64,000 nt of DNA, from assembly GCA_020796225.1 (NCBI GenBank), contig CM036753.1, positions 79,071,441-79,135,440 on the forward strand, in the 5' to 3' direction. Shown piece by piece: positions 20,981 through 30,740 of this stretch. Origin of the DNA: Arion vulgaris. Its lineage: Eukaryota; Mollusca; Gastropoda; Stylommatophora; Arionidae. The stretch's first letter is position 1, and every line of letters begins with the position of its first letter. The position numbers and the translations under genes were made by a program. The notes under the pieces were generated by a model. The model was not told the origin of the DNA and did no database searches. It saw only the letters and a program-made list of their open reading frames with translations.

Positions 20981-21250
20981 CTCTGCTGGCTTCGCATAGG
21001 ACTAATCAGATCTCGCACAATACTTCATTATATATCAATATATATGGTAATATACACTGGTTTCTACTGCCTTTTGTGACTGTGTTAATTATACTGATAA
21101 TTATTAGCATTAAATGTAGTTTATGATATAATATAAGCTTGTTTTTGACATGTTGTTTTATTTTTAAAGTAGATTTGTCTTTATCTAACATTACTAGAAT
21201 GCAAGGGTCACATGATTTGAGTGTTCTCATTTTAGGGAATTTCCGATTGA
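20981..21250. other. AT-rich spacer
   Basis: A part near 21120-21215 (ATATAATATAAGCTTG, TTTTTAAAGTAGATTTGTC, CTAGAATGCAAGGGTCACATG) weakly resembles one end of dispersed repeat K. No gene. Confidence 0.35.
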
Positions 21251-21254
21251 GCTA

Positions 21255-21660
21255 AACTGCATTATAACTACAGGGAGATTCATCATCATCAGGGACGTGC
21301 CGGCGGGCGTAGACGATCATGGAACTCCACAAATCTCTGCCTCTGGCGTTTGCTATCATCTCAGATGGTGACGCTCCTTCGTGCCATGACGTCAGGCTAT
21401 CCAAAATGTTCTCTATCTGTCTTCCTCTGTCTCGTCTCTCCTCAATTTTTCCAGTTGTTACAATGTGTTCTAAATCTCCCTTTCGCATCACATGCCCGCC
21501 AGAAAAATGATGGTTGCCTCTTTCCTATATTGATGATACTCTTTCTCTGCGTCTTGACCTTATTCAGCACCTCTACATTATTCATTTTAGCAGTCCATGG
21601 GATTCTCAACTATCTTCTGTAAAACCATATCTCTGAAATGTACTTTCTCTTATGACGTGT
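21255..21660 (-). pseudogene. RTE/BovB-like LINE C-terminal fragment
   Basis: The minus strand gives, in two frames, a WFYRR and RIPWTAK-like segment near 21600-21650, then MRKGDLEHIVTTGKIEERRD, RGRQ, ILDSLTSWHEG, and ending ARGRDLWSSMIVYARRHVPD with stop near 21255. This is the C-terminal block of RTE/BovB-type reverse transcriptase proteins. A diverged copy of the same end is at 50690-50880 with its upstream part at 51349-51500. The polymerase core is absent. Confidence 0.75.
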
Positions 21661-21717
21661 TGGGATGGTTTCCCACAGATTGTAGTTATATTCATGCTGC
21701 TTTATTGCACTCAATAG

Positions 21718-21820
21718 AGTAAGCAGTACCTAAGGGGGAAGCAAGAAAAGTATCTCTTTTACTTTCCTAGGCATATAGTAAAGACGACAAGGCAGAGTGA
21801 ATGTTGTTTTCAAGATTGAC
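21718..21820. repeat. Duplicated segment, copy 1
   Basis: AGTAAGCAGTACCTAAGGG, CCTAGGCATATAGTAAAGAC and GTGAATGTTGTTTTCAAGA recur in the same order at 22151-22243, inside the 78-bp array. The segment and part of the array were therefore duplicated together. Confidence 0.8.
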
Positions 21821-21884
21821 CTATAAATATTATATTTAATAAAGTATATATTGAGATCATAGGCGGTGGTCAAAAGCTTCCTTC

Positions 21885-22560
21885 TTCTTCTTTGCGATCG
21901 CTATTTTGATGATTATACCGTTAGACGCGTTCTTATGATGAAGTCGTCTGTTGTCTGGAGCTCATCTCTGGTGTCATGTAGTTTTGATGATTATACCGTT
22001 AGACGCGTTCTTATGATGAAGTCGTCTGTTGTCTGGAGCTCATCTCTGGTGTCATGTAGTTTTGATGATTATACCGTTAGACGCGTTCTTATGATGAAGT
22101 CGTCTGTTGTCTGGAGCTCATCTCTAGTGCCATGTAGTTTTGATGAATACAGTAAGCGTACCTAAGGGAAGCAAGAAGTTATCTTTTACTCATCCTAGGC
22201 ATATAGTTAAAGACGAAAGGCAGATGAATGTTGTTGTCAAGAGCTATCTCTGGTGTTATGAATATTTTGATGATTATACCGTTAGACGCGTTCTTATGAT
22301 GAAGTCGTCTGTTGTCTGGAGCTCATCTCTAGTGCCATGTAGTTTTGATGATTATACCGTTAGACGCGTTCTTATGATGAAGTCGTCTGTTGTCTGGAGC
22401 TCATCTCTAGTGCCATGTAGTTTTGATGATTATACCGTTAGACGCGTTCTTATGATGAAGTCGTCTGTTGTCTGAGCTCATCTCTAGTGCCGTTTATGTT
22501 AAATGCGTTCTTATGATGAAGTCGTCTGTTGTCTGGAGCTCATCTCTGGTGCCATGTAGT
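21885..22560 (-). repeat. 78-bp array derived from a LINE-J 3' end
   Basis: Seven copies of a 78-bp unit in two blocks (21900-22140 and 22262-22560), the second after a duplicated spacer. On the minus strand each unit reads KLHGTRDELQTTDDFIIRTR, LTV, stop, the last codons of LINE-J plus its short 3' untranslated part. The left edge ends in the LINE tail GCGATCGCAAAGAAGAAG. The upstream LINE protein continues at 22494-22800. Because 78 is a multiple of three, the plus strand also stays open; that frame is not a gene. Confidence 0.88.
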
Positions 22561-22800
22561 TTTGAATGTAGTGTTGTGTTGTAGGCCAGCATTCCTTTCT
22601 TGGGAGGACATACAGGGGCGTCTTGCAGGACATGTTCTGTGGTTTGTTCAGCTGTGCCACAGGGCCACAGAGGGGATGGGGACAATCGTAGCCTGTGTAG
22701 GTGTTTCTTCAGTCTTTTTATGACCTATCCTGAGTCGGAAGATGATAGTCTATCCTTGTCTGTCAAGTGTGTGGTAGTCATCGTTGGATGGTTTAAGCTT
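22490..22800 (-). pseudogene. LINE-J C-terminal fragment feeding the 78-bp array
   Basis: The minus strand encodes CGTAEQTTEHVLQDAPVCPP, a short linker, then LHSKLHGTRDELQTTDDFII and RTHLT. The EQTTEHVLQ-CP pattern marks the C-terminal cysteine knuckle region of Jockey/I-type LINE proteins. Upstream residues (to about 22800) are in shifted frames. It is continuous with the repeat units at 21885-22560. Confidence 0.85.
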
Positions 22801-22854
22801 CTTATGTGGAAGCTAACAACCAATAGAAATATGATGCTTCTTTTAGAGAGAAGA

Positions 22855-23265
22855 TGTAGGGAGCTCTGGTACACATAATTTCTACATTAGAATATTCAAG
22901 TCAGATGTAGTGAGCTCTGGTACACATCATTTCTACATTAAAATATTCAAGTCAGATGTAGTGAGTTCTGGTACACATAATTTCTACATTAGAATATTCA
23001 AGTCAGATTAGTAATGCAAATTCACATTAAAAAGTCAAGCCAGATGAAGTTCTGAACAAATTTTCATTAGAATATCAAGCAATTAGTGAATCTGTAATCA
23101 TTGCTTTATATAGGAGATAAGTGGCTCTTACACATTCAATTAGAATTTCAAGTCAGATGTAGTGAGCTCTGAGACACATATTCTACATTAGAATATTCAA
23201 GTCAGATTAGTGAGTTCTGGTACACATAATTTCTACATTAGAATATTCAAGTCAAAGCTCTATGC
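22855..23265. repeat. 51-bp minisatellite
   Basis: Copies of a 51-bp unit (GTCAGATGTAGTGAGCTCTG, GTACACATAATTTCTACATT, AGAATATTCAA). Three good copies at the left, two at the right, and decayed or contracted units in between (about 23005-23150). Confidence 0.9.
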
Positions 23266-23269
23266 AAAG

Positions 23270-23925
23270 TGCACAAAAAAGGTCAAAAGACCAAAAATCA
23301 GCAACAGCTGTTTTGAAGTACCAAGAATTAGGGTGTTAATTATTGCTTTGATAAAATAATGCTCTTAGAATTAATAAATGGGGCAAGTAGATCTAAGGAC
23401 GCGAGCACGCAAGCGTCGTTGAACCATTACTCTTAACAAAGGCAGTAACGCATCACATGCTAACAAATACTAGTTATTGTCCCTTGAGTGTATGCTATTT
23501 ACGTTTGTAATTATCAGACCAAAGGCAATTATTCACAAATCGTTCGAACAATCATGTCTTATCAAGCAATCGTGCCATATTGTGATGAAAACAAAAAGTC
23601 CGACATTTTGAATAGCGAATTAGCGAAAATTAATTATTTTTCTCAACAAATGTATGCGGTAATAATTCTTCATTGTAGTTCTGACGTCATTCAAGATCTT
23701 GCGAATGTCCTTAATTACTTTCTTATTCAATTTTAAAACAGATTTTTCATATTAGAAACAAGTGTGTCCTGTTCTGTACATTCCAAGAATTGTTGTGTTG
23801 TTATACAAATTGTTGGTACAGATGTCATGATGAAATCGAGAATTTCCTGTATATTTTCTACTATCTTGTGTTAGAAGGAAACAAAGAAGATTAATGTTGG
23901 GGGGAAGTTCACATAGACTGTAGCC
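23270..23925. other. Unannotated stretch
   Basis: The 82-codon plus frame 23488-23736 has no recognisable domain; it could be chance. No repeats recognised. Confidence 0.35.
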
Positions 23926-23928
23926 GCA

Positions 23929-24383
23929 TGGTTAAACGAGGGAACGTTTCTTGGCGGAAACTATCGGCATCATGGCGCAGTGGACATTCCCATGTCTGAT
24001 ATTTTTTCCGCTGCAACAGCCATCCCAAAGTCCAACTGCTAACTGTACCCAAGAGAAGTTGATTACTATATTCTCTCACTTTCCAACGAAGATTCCTAGG
24101 TAAGGTCAGCCTTTTTTCCTATTGGGAAGAACATAGAACCGATATGTACACTCGTGGTTAAACGAGGGAACGTTTCTTGGCGGAAACTATCGGCATCATG
24201 GCGCAGTGGACATTCCAATGTCTGATATTTTTTCCGCTGCAGCAGCCATCCCAAAGTCCAACTGCTAACTGTACCCAAGAGAAGTTGATTACTATATTCT
24301 CTCACTTTCCAACGAAGATTCCTGGGTAAGGTCAGCCTGTTTTCCTATTGGGAAGAACATAGAACCGAAGATATGTACACGCG
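23929..24383. repeat. 226-bp tandem duplication
   Basis: Two head-to-tail copies start with TGGTTAAACGAGGGAACGTT at 23929 and 24155. They are nearly identical, differing by a few substitutions and a small insertion at the end of copy 2. Near-identity suggests a recent event. The unit contains TGGCGCAGTGG, an A-box-like string, but no matching B box was found. Confidence 0.92.
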
Positions 24384-24800
24384 TGACGACAGTTTCAGGC
24401 AAGCGGTCTTAATTCATTTATTTCACACAATCCCATTGTCTACTCTCAGAAAAGGGAACAACGAACAACAATGACATTTTTTTTGTGGCAGGAAGTTCAC
24501 ATTGACAATTTTGAGAGCTGAGTGCTTACATGTCTACTCTAGTTATTCAGCATGAAACTGTCATCTTCAAGTTTCTTGCTCGTTAGCTAGACTGTGGAAT
24601 CAGAGTTTATGTGGATAACTTCAGACAATCTGAACATGTATTGTACATCGGAATTTATTTTATAACTATATCAATGAAAATCGTTATATGCTTGATCTCA
24701 CTTAAAACATCTATTTCAATCAAGTGGTTCAATGATGGTGCACATATACGATCACTTCTGACATTAGACTGTCTATTGTCTATTCCCAGGTGGAAGATGT
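24384..24800. other. Unannotated stretch
   Basis: No recognisable repeat or domain. Confidence 0.35.
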
Positions 24801-24804
24801 AGTT

Positions 24805-25770
24805 GGCTTTCCACTCTTGCCGTTAAGCGTAGGGATGGGAGCTTTAATTTGCGTTCTAGGCCAGATGAGTCGCCCTTGATGTGTTGTATCCGTGTTTATG
24901 TAGTATTGACTTGACATTTTCTATCCATCTTTTTCTTGGTCTTCCCTTAGCTCTATAACCCTGTCTCTTTTTTTATTGTATGCTGTTATTGTGGTTGGTT
25001 GTTTTTCATTCTCATTAAATGTCTAAACCACTGCATTTGTTGTCTTTCGATATATTCGGTGCATGAAATAATGCCAACTCTGCTTCTGATGTCCTCATTT
25101 CGTAGTCTGTCTTTCCTGGTCACCCCCACTGCCTTCCTGAAGCATTTCATTTCACACGTGGTAAGCTTTCAGTGGTGTGTTGCTGTAAGAGACCAAGTTT
25201 GGCACTGGTAACAAAGTGTTGGTAGGAAAATACTTTTTATCATCTGTCTTTTCACTTCCATCTTGATCTTTGGGTGTTGTAGAATTGGTGTCAGCTGGTA
25301 GGTCACTGCATTTGCTTTTTGTCACCTTGTCTCAATTTCTCTATCGAGTTTTCCGTCCTCTGTGAAAATGCTGCCTAAATATTTGAATTTAGAAACTTGC
25401 TTTACTCTGGTGTTGTCTATTTGTATGTTTGCTTGCTGGGCGTTCTGCTGATTTTCATGGTCTCGGTCTTTTGTTTGTTGATTTTCTTGTTGTACTTCCT
25501 ACATGCTTTTAACAATGAATTCATGTGATGTTGTAGCTGATCTTCATCTTCATAAATTAGACTTTGGTCGTCTGCAAAAAGTAATTCGTTGATTTGGTTG
25601 TTTAATTGGTCGTCGTGATCATTGTCTATGTCAATAAATTCTTCCCACTGTGCCTCTTTCACTATGCTGTCTATATATATATGTTGAAGAGAAGAGGTGA
25701 TAGCACACAACTCTGTCTTACTCCTGATTTGGTTTCGAATATTATTGGATAACAATTAGAAACTAAACAA
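24805..25770 (-). pseudogene. LINE-F fragment, palm motif C to 3' end
   Basis: The longest LINE-F copy. On the minus strand: an ALSPLLF-poor region lost upstream, then QINELLFADDQSLIYEDEDQ (motif C, FADD) in the frame 25417-25755, INKQKTETMKIS, then in other frames LPTLCYQCQTW-like, AVGVTRKDRLRNEDI, QWFRHLMRMKNNQPTT and GRPRKRWIEN, with a 3' end near 24805. Several frameshifts. A fragment of the same 3' end is at 42815-42905. Motifs A and B are missing. Confidence 0.82.
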
Positions 25771-25847
25771 GCGATAGTGGTTATCATAAGGTAGACTATT
25801 CCTAGTAAAGACAAAAATATGTCATTATCGATTCAGTCAAAATACTC

Positions 25848-26548
25848 GGCGGAGACCCGTAAGTAATAGGGTTGTATTTTTTAAATTCACAGAAAAAAAC
25901 TACCAAACATATTGTCACAATATTTACTGTTGCAAAAGGCATCGTTTTCGATGATAAACAACGTTTTAGTGTATGTATTTCTAATTAGTTATTTAAAAAT
26001 AACAATTTTCTTGAAAATTTATTGTAAAAACCCCACTTCATCGGCAGTGGATTTCATAAATATAAGAAGTGCAAGAAGGCCAAACTTGATATGATGTACA
26101 TATCACCCATATCTATAGCATGGACCTCCAAAAAATGTCTAACTCAATTGGTTTTGTAGATATGACTTTTGCAATGTAACCCTTCCAAATTTAAAAGAAA
26201 ATTCAAATTAGAACAGCAATATCTCTGCTTATATACAGTTTAGACAAAAAGTGGAGGTTCATGCTATAACTATGGGTGATATGTACACCATATGCCAGTT
26301 TGGCATTCTTTGCACTTCTTATATTTGTGAAATCCACTGCACGATGAATGTGGGTTTTTTTACAATTTTTTTTAAAGAAAATAAATTATTTTTAAAATAA
26401 CTAATTAGAGTACATACACTACATGTTGTTTATCATCGATAACAATGCCTTTTGCAACAGGTGGCCAAATTGTATGACGATATCTTTTTAGTTTTTTTAA
26501 TGTGAATTTTAAAAAAATACAACCATTGTTCTGGGTGGGTCTCCCGCC
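25848..26548. mobile_element. 700-bp palindromic (foldback) element
   Basis: Arms of about 280-300 bp (25848-26130 and 26255-26548) are inverted copies around a spacer of about 120 bp. The outer ends are GGCGGAGACCC and GGGTCTCCCGCC. Inner landmarks such as CAATTTTCTTGAAAA, TATCACCCATA and GCAAAAGGCAT recur inverted. It has no coding capacity. This is the form of a foldback MITE. I could not fix the target duplication, so the superfamily is open. Confidence 0.85.
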
Positions 26549-26624
26549 TTAAGTAACGCTTCCACTCACTAAATGTAACTTGTAAATGTCGTTACTGCCT
26601 GCAGCACCGCTTTTTAGGAAAAGT

Positions 26625-26790
26625 GTTGGACATGTGGTCGAGATCCTGAGGGAATTTAATGACCGCATGGCTAATGCTGTCGCCACGAAGCTGTTTAGGT
26701 TAGGGTTCTTCATTTATGCCCATAACATAAAAAAATAATTAGCCTTACCGTGAATTGAACACGCGTCTCCAGCATGCGAGCCGCGCTCTA
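26625..26790 (-). mobile_element. SINE-D copy, reversed
   Basis: On the minus strand, from the tRNA-like part (GTGTTCAATTCACGGTAAGG, B-box-like) through GGGCATAAATGAAGAACCCT and AACCTAAACAGCTTCGTGGC to GCCATGCGGTCATTAAATTC. The 39857-39990 copy has the same order. The tRNA-like head continues into the 41-bp array on the right. Confidence 0.75.
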
Positions 26791-26935
26791 ATCTATTGGA
26801 CAGGACGCTCCCGCATGCAAGCCGCACTCTAATCTATTGGACAGGACGCTCCCGCATGCAAGCCGCACTCTAATCTATTGGACAGGACGCTCCCGCATGC
26901 GAGCCGCGCTCTAATCTATTGGACAGGACGCACCT
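26780..26935 (-). repeat. 41-bp array of the SINE-D tRNA-like head
   Basis: About four copies of a 41-bp unit (plus strand GCATGCGAGCCGCGCTCTAA, then TCTATTGGACAGGACGCTCC). On the minus strand the unit is the A-box/anticodon-like region of SINE-D (AGAGCGCGGCTCGCATGC). It directly adjoins a SINE-D. Confidence 0.85.
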
Positions 26936-27380
26936 CGATGTCACTTTTTAATAAACATAAATAACAAAAGCCACAAGTAACATTCGTGTTACATATTATC
27001 AACATTTACTTGTCAACTTTGAGTGACCATCCTATAGTTAATATCAATGACATTCTAAGACATCCAATTTCCATTCTTACAGACTCTATGTTGTACTAGA
27101 AGTTTTGTGACTCGATAAAGTTTTAAAATCCATACGTCCACAATTTATGACAAGAGATACTTTCTTTAATTCTCTTCTTGTCAGACAGGATGAAACTCTT
27201 TGTCCTACCAAATCAGACCGGGGTTTTGGTAACAACGGATGTGGATTTTATAAAATCAAAGATGTCCGACTTTGAAAAAAAGTAATTGATGTTGGGGAAT
27301 ATGACCTTTTTTTTTGCAAAAATATTCATCGTTTTATTTTCGCTATTATTTTAGTCAGGAGGAATTACTGTATATTTGGG
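26936..27380. other. Unannotated stretch
   Basis: No recognisable repeat or gene; AT-rich. Confidence 0.35.
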
Positions 27381-27384
27381 AGTC

Positions 27385-27837
27385 TTTGGTGTAGAGGTTA
27401 GGTGATATTCTCTCGTGCCAACGGTACCAGGTTCGCTCCCTCGTGGAAACCGTCTGGATATTTTTCAAGAGATACCTGGCTTCAGTGTAGGTGAGATCGA
27501 GTTCCTAGTCCTATCGGAGACGGACGATAAAACGTAGGTCCTGTGTTCAATTTGAGCACGTAAAAGAACTCTTGACAGTTCAAAAATCGAGAAGATTAGG
27601 CTGGAAAGACACTGCCTGGCAAAAATTCATTTGAAAAAGATTGAAAATAAATTTCCTTCATAAATATCTTCACCATCTTCAAAACTTCATCGGAAAAATC
27701 GCTGTTGTTCGGATTTCGTGCAATGCAGCTGATATCTTCCTGTGTAAGATAGAGATCGGAACACACATGGTTACTCACTGAAGTGCAATGATGGTGGTCC
27801 TATCTATCATATCAATCAATCAATCAATCAATCAATC
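27385..27837 (+). mobile_element. SINE-A copy, full length
   Basis: Well preserved, about 450 bp: A box TGGTGTAGAGG, B box AGGTTCGCTCCC, CGGAGACGGACGATAAAACG body block, CAGCTGATATCTTCCTGTG block, CAATGATGGTGGTCCTAT and an (ATCA)n tail. It is followed directly by a 25-bp array. Confidence 0.88.
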
Positions 27838-28190
27838 AATTGTGTATTATAGTCTGTCCATTAATTGTGTATTATAGTCTGTCCATTAATTGTGTATTAT
27901 AGTCTGTACATCAATTGTGTATTATAGTCTGTCCATCAATTGTGTATTATAGTCTGTCCATTAATTGTGTATTATAGTCTGTCCATTAATTGTGTATTAT
28001 AGTCTGTCCATTAATTGTGTATTATAGTCTGTCCATCAATTGTGTATTATAGTCTGTCCATTAATTGTGTATTATAGTCTGTACATTAATTGTGTATTAT
28101 AGTCTGTCCATTAATTGTGTATTATAGTCTGTCCATTAATTGTGTATTATAGTCTGTCCATTAATTGTGTATTATAGTCTGTCAATAAAT
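27838..28190. repeat. 25-bp minisatellite at a SINE-A tail
   Basis: About 14 copies of TGTGTATTATAGTCTGTCCA plus TTAAT, with occasional T/C and C/A variants. It starts at the last ATCA unit of the SINE-A. Two to three further units reappear at 28345-28415 after a second SINE-A fragment. Confidence 0.95.
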
Positions 28191-28194
28191 TTCC

Positions 28195-28340
28195 TGTCCA
28201 TTAATTCTTATATATCTTCAAAATTACATCGAATCCCTGTGTATCGGATTGTCGTCAATGCAGCTGATATCTTCCTGTAAGATAGAGATCGGAACACACA
28301 TGGTTACTTCACTGAAGTGTATGATGTGGTCCTATCAATC
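28195..28340 (+). mobile_element. SINE-A 3' fragment inside the 25-bp array
   Basis: The SINE-A 3' third (CTTCAAAATTACATCG, CAGCTGATATCTTCCTG, GGTCCTATCAATCAT), flanked on both sides by 25-bp units. The SINE end and its array were probably duplicated as one block. Confidence 0.75.
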
Positions 28341-28423
28341 ATTATAAGTCTGTCAATTTAGTATTATAGTCTGTCCATTAATTGTGTATTATAGTCTGTC
28401 AATCAATTGTGTATTAGCTTCTT

Positions 28424-28558
28424 ATTCTTCGGCGATATCTGGGCCTGCGTTTAATTCACTGTTGATCACAAACTGGACCGTCAGCTTCATGTCTCCTCAA
28501 AGCTTAGTTGCTAGGTCGACTAAGTGTGGCCACATGTTGCTTCCTTTACTATATCGCT
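28424..28558 (-). pseudogene. LINE-J 3' end fragment
   Basis: The minus strand codes for SNMWPHLVDLATKL, then an M-KLTVQFVINSELNA-like end, followed by CAGATATCGCCGAAGAAT, homologous to 12215-12415. It is truncated at both ends of the knuckle region and lies between SINE-A fragments. Confidence 0.75.
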
Positions 28559-28559
28559 G

Positions 28560-28797
28560 ACCCATACACTGTCATAAAACGGGTCTGGAAAGCCGCTGCC
28601 CGGACAAAATTCATTAGAAATGATAACAAATAAAATTCCTGCCAAACAATATCTTCAAAATTACATCGGGGACCCTCGCCCTTGCTACGGAGTTGGTGCA
28701 CTGCAGCTGAGATCTTCCTTGTGTAAGAAAGAGATCGGATCACACATGGTTACTCACCAAAGTGTAATGATGATGGTCCTATCAATCAAACATAAGT
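28560..28797 (+). mobile_element. SINE-A 3' half
   Basis: Contains GGAAAGCCGCTGCCCGGACA, ATTCATTAGAAA, CATCGGGGACCCTCGCC, CAGCTGAGATCTTCC, GATCGGATCACACATGG and GGTCCTATCAATCAA. Head absent. Confidence 0.85.
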
Positions 28798-28979
28798 TCT
28801 GGGTAATTTTAAATATATTAATCACACCACGTAGATATCAAGACTTTGTGCACGAAGGTATAGTATACTTATCGTGTCAATGTACTTTGTCTAGACATTA
28901 TACTAATTCAATTATCTGTTTAGTTATTTAATACGCTGAGATTTCTGGTCACAGGTAATGCGATATCAAATAACATAGA

Positions 28980-29028
28980 TTTTAAAGAGCTCGTATCAGC
29001 TATATTAACTGATAACAGCTCTTTAAAA
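28980..29028. other. 20-bp arm hairpin
   Basis: TTTTAAAGAGCTCGTATCAG (28980-28999) pairs with 29009-29028 with two mismatches and a 9-base loop. It has no T run after it and no flanking gene. A possible small structured RNA or foldback remnant; function unknown. Confidence 0.55.
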
Positions 29029-29059
29029 TGTATAGAGCCTATATAAATATTGGTCAATT

Positions 29060-29345
29060 ATCATCAAATAACTTGTCTTGAGCAGAACTTTACTACCCCA
29101 ACAGTCCTCCGGAATTTATCTCTCTCATATGCCAGATGCCCCGCCTCTGCAGCCGTCATGTTCACACCATAGGTTAATCCTCAATCCATCTTCTACGTGG
29201 TCTTCCTCTACTTCTCTTTGCCGGTATGCCTCCTTCCATTATGATCTTCTCCAGCCCTTCGTGTCTTTGTATATGCCCAGAATACCTAAATTTTCTCTTT
29301 CTTATTTGTAGCATCAGCCAATTTTCTTTTCAATACAAATACCAA
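29060..29345 (-). pseudogene. LINE-B 3' fragment
   Basis: The minus strand encodes, with lesions, the LINE-B C-terminal region (ENWLMLQIRKRKFRYSGHIQ-like residues near 29270-29340, GRRRRGRP-like after it) and the 3' untranslated segment ending near 29060. The neighbouring hairpin is not part of other copies. Confidence 0.7.
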
Positions 29346-29699
29346 TGTGCACTCTTTGAACTCTTCCTTTTTGTGGTCACACATTTGCCACCATACGTTT
29401 TTAAATTTCTCAATAACAAGAGCACTATAATAGAATAACAATATTAAGAGTAATAAACAGCATGTTGGCAACAGTAATACCAAAGCTTTTACTATTAGTA
29501 TTTGATGTCATTGTGATTAATTTTAGAAAGCGCCCAGTACTACTTCTTTACCATTACACCATTGTGTACACCAACATATTCTCGTTTGTTTGGAAGACGA
29601 TTAAGCTTCTATATGGCCGAGGCAACTTCAAGACAGGTGTCCTTTTGGTTATATCAGGGCGTAATGACCTTTTTCTTCAGCAATACCTACCTTCTACAT

Positions 29700-30195
29700 A
29701 TATATTCAAGTAGTAGCATGTCTCTTGCGGAACGTCGCATTCATCACAGCCTGCCTCAAAAGCTCTCTTCCTCTTGCAAGTTTTCCGGTCTCTTCTAGTG
29801 TCATGTTCAAGGTTTCTTTGATGTCCTGCTGCCACCTTCGTCTTGGTCGTTCCCTGACTCGTATTCCAGGAACCATGCTTTCCATTACCTTTCATTCCAA
29901 ACCGCTGTGGCGTTCAATGTGAGCAAAATATTTCATCTTCCGGAACATGATATATTTATGAGCCAATGCTCCTTGATATTCAGGTCTTGTAAGATGTCTT
30001 TGTTTCTTCTCTTCTCTGTCCAGGAAGTTCTAAGAACTTTTCTATAACACCTTGTTTCAAAAGCTTCAATGTTTGTTTTTAATATTTATGCTATCGTCAA
30101 CGATTCGCATCCATTTATAGCCATAGGGAATATGCATGTTCTCAGAAGTCTTACTTTTGTTTCTTTGCTTGTGTTGTGTCATAGTTTCTTCATGC
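29700..30195 (-). pseudogene. LINE-B-like 3' fragment, second subfamily
   Basis: The minus strand carries the block for LVHKYIMFRKMKYFAHIERH-like residues, a GRPRRRWQQDIKETLNMT-like region and a 3' part at 29705-29760 (ACATGCTACTACTTG). The upstream RT connection (CYRKVLRTSWTEK-like) is near 30010-30060. It is a dead, 5'-truncated copy. Confidence 0.7.
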
Positions 30196-30357
30196 TGACC
30201 ACCCTCTGGGAAAACATATAATATATATATATATCAATATATATTCACAGAAAATGCTTTAGCAACACGCTCTACATATTCCACAGAAAGTTATTAATCT
30301 ACATGAAATTTGTTTGAAACAAAAGATCTGAAATAGCTCTTTAATTTACATTAAATT

Positions 30358-30384
30358 TAATATATATATATATATATATATATA
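30358..30384. repeat. (TA)n microsatellite
   Basis: A pure TA run that borders the left terminus of the hAT-like element. Confidence 0.9.
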
Positions 30385-30404
30385 CAGGGCGGCTCGTCAT
30401 TAAG

Positions 30405-30740
30405 GGCTAGTGGGGCCCGGCCCCACCAAAAATATTGAGTAACCTGTACTTATTATTTTAGACATTATTTGTTTATAATTATTACTTTCAACGAGATACT
30501 GATTAGCTTTGAAAGTTGTTACATAACGCTAAAATATCATACAAAGTCTGAAATTTGAAATTCATAATCTTTTACCACTAATTAGTATACGCCTTTTGTC
30601 ATTAGGGGCCAGTAAGAACCGTCCTACCAAACCAAAAAGAATTAACGTGTACTTATTATTTTAGAAATAATTTTTCGTAATTATTACTTTTAATTTGACA
30701 CTGATTAGCTTTGAAAGTTGAGTATATAATACTAAAATAT
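30405..30740. repeat. Degenerate tandem duplication of about 185 bp
   Basis: GTCATTAAGGGC to CTAAAATAT near 30410-30530 recurs at about 30597-30735 with shared TGTACTTATTATTTTAG and ACTGATTAGCTTTGAAAGTT. The duplication involves the terminal region of the hAT-like element. Confidence 0.75.

Noticed and set aside
21866..22475. Repeats of 26 residues on the plus strand (SSVVWSSSLV and neighbours)
   Set aside because: The antisense of a LINE 3' end amplified as a 78-bp unit; the real coding sense is on the other strand and includes a stop.
23962..24210. TGGCGCAGTGG as part of a tRNA gene
   Set aside because: No B box at the right distance and no cloverleaf; only an A-box-like string.
27838..28190. 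Possible CRISPR-like array of 25-bp repeats
   Set aside because: Repeats are contiguous without unique spacers, and the sequence is eukaryotic.
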